Under the pieces are notes generated by a model that made no database searches, was not told the DNA's origin, and was given only the letters and a program-made list of their open reading frames with translations. Below are positions 40,350 through 45,197 of a stretch of 45,197 nt of DNA, one piece after another. The first letter of the stretch is position 1. Each line of letters opens with the position of its first letter. The stretch is taken from assembly GCA_036508555.1 (NCBI GenBank), contig DATCHD010000100.1:1-45197 (forward strand). Direction: 5' to 3'. This DNA comes from CAINVV01 sp036508555 (GTDB taxonomy: Bacteria; Bacteroidota; Bacteroidia; Bacteroidales; Prolixibacteraceae). Both the position numbers and the translations under genes were made by a program.

Positions 40350-41564
40350 TTAGAAAGCGCCAAGCAAAAGATTGATATCCGTATCGGAGATGGAGAGCCT
40401 TTTGGCGATATCCCGGTTGGTAAGTATCCCGTTCATGAGGTAGACTCCCTCGCAAAAACCCCGATTCATCTTGATGTAGTCGGTCACTCCGCCCGACTGA
40501 CCGATTCCCAGTAAGATGGGTGTGAAAATATTACTTGCGGCAATGGAGGCGGTGCGGGCGACCCTGGACTCGAGGTTTGGAACACAATAATGAATCACTC
40601 CGTGCTCCTTGTAGGTTGGATTCTTAAGCGTTGTGATGCGGGAAGTCTCAAAACATCCACCCTGGATGATGTTAAGATCGATGATGACTGAATTTTCTTT
40701 CATCCCCTCTACCATATCTTCCGGAACGATCATGTTGGGAACCTCATTCATCGGCATGGCCCCCAGAACGACTTCGGCTGTTTTCAATGCTTTGCGAAGG
40801 GCTTTGGGGTGAAAGACAGAAGTGGAAATATGCTGTCCGAGCCGGGCTTTCAGGTTCATGAGTTTGTAGATGGAATCATCAAAGACCCTGACTATGGCTC
40901 CCAGCGCCATTGCTGTTCTGGCAGCTTGTTCGGCTACCGTTCCTGATCCCAAAATGACAACTTCGGATGGTGCGACGCCTGTTATTTCGCCAAGGATCAC
41001 ACCCTTGCCATTGATGGAACTGAGTAGTTCACTGGCAACAACCATTGCAATATTTCCAATAATCTCGCTGCTGATCTGGACCATCGACAAAACGCCGTGT
41101 TCATCTTTCAGGTATTCAAAACCGATGGCTATCACTTTTTTCCGCATCAGTTTGCGCACATATTCTGAGGTCATCAGGGATAGATATACCGGCGAAAACA
41201 ATAGCTGATTCCCTTTCATCAACTCAGTTTCATCACAGGTGAAGGGAGCCATTTTAAGAATAATGTCACAATGGAAGACCTCGGCGGCATCCTGACAGAT
41301 AACCGCTCCGGCTTCAGAATAAGCTCTATCAGAATAGTTTGCCCATTTCCCTGCACCTCGCTGAACATAAACGTTGTGTCCACAGGCAACTAAGACTTCA
41401 ACCGACTGTGGTGTGAGCGGTACCCGAAATTCAACGATATCTCCTGTGTCGGGAAAACCAATACTTAGTTTGACATTTTTTCTGCCGGGTTTATAAAGCT
41501 TTTCTTTTGGAGTCAGCTTCTCTTTGGTCCAGACAGAAATATTTTCCTCTTTTCGTTGGTTCAT
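40350..41564 (-). CDS. ald: Alanine dehydrogenase (AlaDH/PNT family)
   Basis: The 404-residue protein has the two Rossmann-type lobes of alanine dehydrogenase and transhydrogenase: N-terminal substrate lobe with EFRVPLTPQSVEVLVACGH and KMAPF, NAD lobe with ILGSGTVAEQAARTAMALGA (about 215-234), then VRVFDDS and a late segment VPNLESRVARTASIAASNI. It would reversibly deaminate L-alanine to pyruvate with NAD. The N-terminus is about 30 residues longer than in classical AlaDH, as in other Bacteroidota members. The related saccharopine and transhydrogenase enzymes are less likely given its length. Its start lies 15 bases after the tsaE stop, suggesting co-transcription. Confidence 0.87.
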   Translation of the reverse strand: MNQRKEENISVWTKEKLTPKEKLYKPGRKNVKLSIGFPDTGDIVEFRVPLTPQSVEVLVACGHNVYVQRGAGKWANYSDRAYSEAGAVICQDAAEVFHCDIILKMAPFTCDETELMKGNQLLFSPVYLSLMTSEYVRKLMRKKVIAIGFEYLKDEHGVLSMVQISSEIIGNIAMVVASELLSSINGKGVILGEITGVAPSEVVILGSGTVAEQAARTAMALGAIVRVFDDSIYKLMNLKARLGQHISTSVFHPKALRKALKTAEVVLGAMPMNEVPNMIVPEDMVEGMKENSVIIDLNIIQGGCFETSRITTLKNPTYKEHGVIHYCVPNLESRVARTASIAASNIFTPILLGIGQSGGVTDYIKMNRGFCEGVYLMNGILTNRDIAKRLSISDTDINLLLGAF

Positions 41565-41579
41565 AGCCTGATAGTATTA

Positions 41580-41996
41580 TCAATTAGATTCAATAATTCT
41601 GCTACCGTTTTCGATCTCGGTAATAGTAATCCTCACCGCATTAGGGGGGAGTAAAGGTTCAATCAGCTCAGGCCACTCCACAAAACAGTATTTATCGCTG
41701 AAAAAATACTCTTCATAACCGAGGTCAAAAAGCTCCTCCAGATTTTTGATCCGGTAAAAATCAAAGTGATAAATTTCTTTGGATTGTTCTGTCTCGTAGA
41801 CGTTAATCAGTGCGAACGTTGGAGAAGTAACCCAATCGATAACCTGAAGTTTCTCGCATAAGGCCTTGATAAAAGTCGTTTTTCCGGAACCCATTTTTCC
41901 GTAAAAAGCAAAAAGCCGATCCGCCGGATGTGCATCGATAAATTTTTCAGCGACCTTGTTTAATTCACTTAGAGAGCTGATTTCGGCTTTAAACAT
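41580..41996 (-). CDS. tsaE: tRNA threonylcarbamoyladenosine biosynthesis ATPase TsaE
   Basis: The 138-residue P-loop ATPase contains the Walker A motif YGKMGSGKTTFIKAL (about 32-46), SPTFALINVY, the DFYRIKNLEELFDLGYEEYF segment and VEWPE, all standard for TsaE. With TsaB, TsaC and TsaD it makes the t6A modification at A37 of ANN-decoding tRNAs; TsaE drives the TsaBD cycle by ATP hydrolysis. Length is typical. It is the first gene of a likely tsaE-ald unit on the minus strand and is divergent from gcvH. Confidence 0.95.
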   Translation of the reverse strand: MFKAEISSLSELNKVAEKFIDAHPADRLFAFYGKMGSGKTTFIKALCEKLQVIDWVTSPTFALINVYETEQSKEIYHFDFYRIKNLEELFDLGYEEYFFSDKYCFVEWPELIEPLLPPNAVRITITEIENGSRIIESN

Positions 41997-42072
41997 ATCT
42001 CATTTCAGTTGGTACATCAATTTTAATCAATTTTTTTTGATAAAAATCAGCTTCTTACTATCATTTTTATCT

Positions 42073-42080
42073 TAATTTTG
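42073..42080 (+). promoter_or_regulatory. TAnnTTTG -7 element for gcvH
   Basis: TAATTTTG lies 20 bases before the gcvH ATG. No -33 TTTG at the usual distance. I find no glycine riboswitch in the short leader. Confidence 0.45.
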
Positions 42081-42099
42081 AAAAATATAAAACTAAACT

Positions 42100-42480
42100 A
42101 TGAGCATTCCACCAGCTTTAAAATACACCAAGGAACACGAATGGCTTCGTGTTGAAGGAGATTTCGCATTTGTTGGTATTACTGATTTTGCACAAGGCGA
42201 ACTTGGGGATATCGTTTTTCTTGAAATTGAGACCTGCGGGGAGTCTCTGGACAAAGAAGAAACATTCGGAACCATCGAAGCGGTTAAAACCGTTTCAGAC
42301 CTTTTCATGCCTGCTTCAGGAGAGATTATAGAAGTTAATCCACTTCTGGAAGAACATCCTGAACTGGTTAACTCCGATCCTTATGGTAAGGGATGGCTTA
42401 TCAAGTTAAAACTTAAAGATGCATCCGGGATATCCGGATTGCTTTCTGCAGAACAGTACACTGCCCTGCTCGAAGGATAA
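42100..42480 (+). CDS. gcvH: Glycine cleavage system H protein
   Basis: The 126-residue lipoyl carrier shuttles the aminomethyl group between the P, T and L proteins of the glycine cleavage complex. The lipoyl-lysine is K63 in TIEAVKTVSDL, preceded by the usual YTKEHEWLRVEGDFAFVGIT and GDIVFLE. The C-terminal NSDPYGKGWLIKL is also standard. The other gcv genes are not in the window. A strong hairpin terminator follows. Confidence 0.97.
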   Translation: MSIPPALKYTKEHEWLRVEGDFAFVGITDFAQGELGDIVFLEIETCGESLDKEETFGTIEAVKTVSDLFMPASGEIIEVNPLLEEHPELVNSDPYGKGWLIKLKLKDASGISGLLSAEQYTALLEG

Positions 42481-42503
42481 TCTTAATTTCATTCTACCCT
42501 ATT

Positions 42504-42532
42504 AACAAATCCCGTCCTCAACGGGATTTGTT
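42504..42532 (+). terminator. Intrinsic terminator after gcvH
   Basis: AACAAATCCCGT (42504-42515) pairs perfectly with ACGGGATTTGTT (42521-42532) around CCTCA, followed by ATTTTATG. It begins 24 bases after the gcvH stop codon. Confidence 0.85.
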
Positions 42533-42567
42533 ATTTTATGTTCCTTCATAATCTAAAAAATTGAAGT

Positions 42568-42575
42568 TATATTTG
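42568..42575 (+). promoter_or_regulatory. TAnnTTTG -7 element for the GH92-GH106 pair
   Basis: TATATTTG ends 25 bases before the ATG at 42600, which supports that ATG over the in-frame TTG at 42561. No -33 TTTG at standard spacing. Confidence 0.45.
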
Positions 42576-42599
42576 TTACGAAAGTTAATTCACTGCCAC

Positions 42600-44879
42600 A
42601 TGAAACTACCTGCACTTCTGTTCCTGATATTAACAGGAATCACTTCTATTGCTCAAAACAACACCTCTTCTCCGGTCGATTATGTTAATCCACTCATGGG
42701 AAGCGATTCGAATTTCTCTTTATCGACCGGCAATACTTATCCGGCCATCGCATTGCCTTGGGGCATGAACTTCTGGACGCCACAAACCGCAAAAATGGGA
42801 GACGGATGGATCTATGCCTACGATGCGACACATATTCAGGGAATCAAACAGACCCATCAACCCAGTCCGTGGATCAATGATTATGGTCAGTTCTCGCTCT
42901 TTGCCATGACAGATGTTTTAAAAATTGACGGTGAAAAAAGGGCCAGCTGGTTCTCTCACAAAGCAGAAACCGCCAAACCTTATTATTACAGTGTTTATCT
43001 GGCAGACTATGACGTAAAGGCGGAAATTACACCGACCGAAAGAGCCGCTATTTTGCGTTTCACCTTCCCTGCCAACAAAAATTCCTGGCTGCTGATTGAT
43101 GCCTTCGACAAAGGATCCTACGTCAAAATCATCAGGGATCAAAACAAAATTGTGGGATATTCCACCAGAAACAGTGGCGGTGTGGCACCCAATTTCAAGA
43201 ATTTCTTCGTCGTACAGCTCGACAGACCCTTCGTCGAGGGGGAAGTTTGGAGTGATACCTCCCTCGTAAAAAATGTTAACGAACTAAAGGCAGGTCATGT
43301 CGGAGCCGCGCTTCGCTTTGAAACCAAAAGAGGTGATGTCGTTCATGCAAGAGTAGCTTCCTCTTTTATCAGCATCGAACAGGCAGAAATCAACCTGAAG
43401 GAACTAGGCAATGATACCTTCGATCAGGTTTGCCAAAAAGGCAGGGATATCTGGAACAAAGGACTCTCCCGCATTGAAGTCGATGGCGGAACAACCGATC
43501 AGATCAAGACCTTTTACTCCTGCCTTTACCGTACCATGCTCTTCCCGAGAAAATTCTATGAGATCGATGCCACCGGGAAAATCATGCATTACAGTCCTTA
43601 TGAAGGTAAAATCTTACCAGGATACCTCTACACAGACAATGGTTACTGGGATACTTTCCGGGCAGTATTTCCTTTCTTCAACCTGATGCATCCTTCTGTG
43701 AATGAAAAAATTCAAGAAGGAATGGTCAACACTTTCAACGAAAGCGGCTGGCTCCCTGAATGGGCCAGTCCGGGTCACCGCAATTGCATGATCGGATCCA
43801 ATTCTGCTTCCATCATCGCAGATGCCTACCTGAAAGGAGCCCGTGGTTACGATATCAACAAACTTTATGAAGCTGTACTTAAAAACAGTGAAAATGAGGG
43901 ACCCCTGACATCTGTCGGCCGCAAAGGCGTCGCCTATTATAACAAGCTCGGCTATGTACCTTATGACGTAAAAATCAATGAGAGCGCCGCCCGCACGCTG
44001 GAATACGCCTACGACGACTGGACCATCCTCCAGCTCGCAAAAGCTTTGAAGAGACCTCAGAAAGAACTTGACCTCTTTGCCAAAAGATGTCAGAATTACC
44101 GGAATCTGTTTGACCAGGAGACCAAACTGATGCGTGGGAAAAATCAGGACGGGACCTTTCAGAAACCCTTTAACCCTTTCAAATGGGGTGATGCATTCAC
44201 CGAAGGCAACAGCTGGCACTATACCTGGAGCGTCTTTCACGACATTCAGGGGTTGGCCGACCTGATGGGCGGAAGAAAAGAATTCGCCAAAATGCTGGAT
44301 TCTGTTTTCGTTGTGCCACCTGTTTTCGATGCCTCCTATTACAGACAAGTCATCCACGAAATCAGGGAGATGCAGATAGTGAACATGGGGAACTACGCCC
44401 ATGGTAATCAACCTATTCAGCACATGATCTATCTATATAATTTTGCCGGAGAACCCTGGAAAACCCAGTATTGGGTGAGAGAGACGATGAACAGGATGTA
44501 CAGTCCCACGCCGGATGGATATTGCGGGGATGAAGATAATGGCCAGACTTCAGCCTGGTATGTCTTCAGCGCCCTGGGGTTTTATGCCGTGTGCCCGGGC
44601 TCGGACCAATATGTGCTTGGCGCTCCGCTTTTCAAAAAGATCTCCCTCAAGCTCGAAAACGGTAAAAAGATCGTCATCGAGGCTCCGGAGAATTCCGTTG
44701 AAAACAAATACATCCAGGAGGTCAAACTCAATGGAAAAAGTTATGCCAAAAACTGGCTGAGTCATTCTGAACTGATGAAAGGGGCAACTTTGTCTTTCAA
44801 AATGGGGGCAAAACCAAACAAGGAAAGAGGAACCAAAGTGGAAGATTTGCCATATTCCTTCTCCAATGAGAAAAACTAA
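42600..44879 (+). CDS. GH92-family exo-alpha-mannosidase, exported
   Basis: From the ATG at 42600 the protein has 759 residues with a signal peptide (LPALLFLILTGITSIAQ). GH92 features are VDYVNPLMGSDS at the mature N-terminus, LPWGMNFWTPQT, DNGYWDTFRAVFPF (about 350-363), the GNSWHYTWSV segment, and the catalytic-region GDEDNGQTSAWYVFSALGFY near residues 650-670. GH92 enzymes are calcium-dependent inverting mannosidases that trim N-glycans, mannans or phospho-mannosides in the periplasm or at the surface. Linkage specificity is not visible. Its last 14 bases overlap the start of a GH106-like gene, so the pair is translated from one message. Confidence 0.95.
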   Translation: MKLPALLFLILTGITSIAQNNTSSPVDYVNPLMGSDSNFSLSTGNTYPAIALPWGMNFWTPQTAKMGDGWIYAYDATHIQGIKQTHQPSPWINDYGQFSLFAMTDVLKIDGEKRASWFSHKAETAKPYYYSVYLADYDVKAEITPTERAAILRFTFPANKNSWLLIDAFDKGSYVKIIRDQNKIVGYSTRNSGGVAPNFKNFFVVQLDRPFVEGEVWSDTSLVKNVNELKAGHVGAALRFETKRGDVVHARVASSFISIEQAEINLKELGNDTFDQVCQKGRDIWNKGLSRIEVDGGTTDQIKTFYSCLYRTMLFPRKFYEIDATGKIMHYSPYEGKILPGYLYTDNGYWDTFRAVFPFFNLMHPSVNEKIQEGMVNTFNESGWLPEWASPGHRNCMIGSNSASIIADAYLKGARGYDINKLYEAVLKNSENEGPLTSVGRKGVAYYNKLGYVPYDVKINESAARTLEYAYDDWTILQLAKALKRPQKELDLFAKRCQNYRNLFDQETKLMRGKNQDGTFQKPFNPFKWGDAFTEGNSWHYTWSVFHDIQGLADLMGGRKEFAKMLDSVFVVPPVFDASYYRQVIHEIREMQIVNMGNYAHGNQPIQHMIYLYNFAGEPWKTQYWVRETMNRMYSPTPDGYCGDEDNGQTSAWYVFSALGFYAVCPGSDQYVLGAPLFKKISLKLENGKKIVIEAPENSVENKYIQEVKLNGKSYAKNWLSHSELMKGATLSFKMGAKPNKERGTKVEDLPYSFSNEKN

Positions 44880-45197
44880 CGGACCGCATTTTATCGCTCA
44901 AATTCTTTTTGCAGGTATCGGATTTTTTCTGATTACCTGCGCATTGTTCCCGTCAAAGGGAGCCTGCGCAGGGCTAATTGAAGTTGATAAACAGAAACTG
45001 ATGCGCGGCTTTGTCTCCCCTCCCGATTCTGTCCGGCCCGGTGTTTATTGGTATTTCATGGATGGCAACATCTCCCGGAAGGGGATGACGGACGACCTGG
45101 AAGCGATGAAAAAAGCTGGCATCGGTAGTGTCATCTTTCTGGAAGTCAACGTCGGCATCCCACGCGGACCCGTCACCTTCCTGAGCGAAGAGTGGCA
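44866..45197 (+). CDS. GH106-like glycoside hydrolase, 5' part
   Basis: This frame starts at the ATG at 44866, inside the end of the GH92 gene (14-base overlap), and is open to the right edge of the window, giving about 110 residues. A signal-like segment (FIAQILFAGIGFFLITCAL) precedes FVSPPDSVRPGVYWYFMDGN, then ISRKGMTDDLEAMKKAGIGS and VIFLEVN. This opening (PPDSxRPxVYWxxMxGN, then a TxDLEAMKxAGI helix) is the hallmark of large GH106 alpha-L-rhamnosidases and relatives. It suggests, with GH92, a small locus for a mannose- and rhamnose-containing glycan. The catalytic Glu residues lie outside the window. Confidence 0.85.
   Translation, partial: MRKTNGPHFIAQILFAGIGFFLITCALFPSKGACAGLIEVDKQKLMRGFVSPPDSVRPGVYWYFMDGNISRKGMTDDLEAMKKAGIGSVIFLEVNVGIPRGPVTFLSEEW

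Noticed and set aside
42001..42099. Glycine riboswitch before gcvH
   Set aside because: The interval is AT-rich and only about 100 bases between divergent genes, with no GC-rich tandem aptamer structure.

Overview
The window comes from a member of the Bacteroidota, probably a Bacteroidales/Marinilabiliales-type environmental organism. Lineage marks are a PorV homologue and a PorP/SprF-family protein of the type IX secretion system, a GLPGLI-family protein beside a CarboxypepD_reg/TonB-type outer-membrane receptor, a bacterial HU-CCDC81/SPOR fusion, a LytS/LytTR pair with a LiaF-like protein, GH92 and GH106 enzymes, and recurrent TAnnTTTG -7 promoter elements with little Shine-Dalgarno signal. 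The genus cannot be named from sequence alone.

Layout. 1-757: 5' end of a response regulator, a truncated histidine-kinase remnant, and a long imperfect palindrome at its breakpoint. 758-5150 (minus): compact four-gene operon of response regulator, TPR/YaiO-like outer-membrane barrel, HEAT-repeat membrane protein and processive GT2 glycosyltransferase, read here as a putative exopolysaccharide synthesis/export system. 5242-14260: mostly housekeeping genes, namely a DUF4153-like membrane protein, CPBP protease, DusB, a small secreted protein, galE-rfbB, the HU/SPOR protein and ribE-dipeptidase. 14374-19611: PorP/SprF-like protein, a non-coding stretch, then an AT-rich block of small secreted protein, GLPGLI protein and outer-membrane receptor. 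19732-24523: TPR protein translationally coupled to polyphosphate kinase, with a small membrane protein overlapping ppk1 from the other strand. 24624-31267: a secreted protein with an apparently inactive transglutaminase-like domain, PorV, and a YncE-propeller/phosphoesterase fusion. 31412-34713: DUF1080 protein, tRNA-Cys(GCA), folB, glnS. 34950-37744: LiaF-like protein, LytS-type kinase and LytTR regulator, with a cluster of palindromic repeats between kinase and regulator. 37827-45197: small membrane protein-pullulanase, tsaE-ald, gcvH, and a GH92-GH106 glycan-degradation pair cut by the window end.

The best candidates for something undescribed are the RR/YaiO/HEAT/GT2 operon, the secreted protein/GLPGLI/receptor block, the pseudo-transglutaminase beside PorV, and the palindromic repeats inside the two-component operon, which leave the regulator with an open in-frame N-terminal extension.
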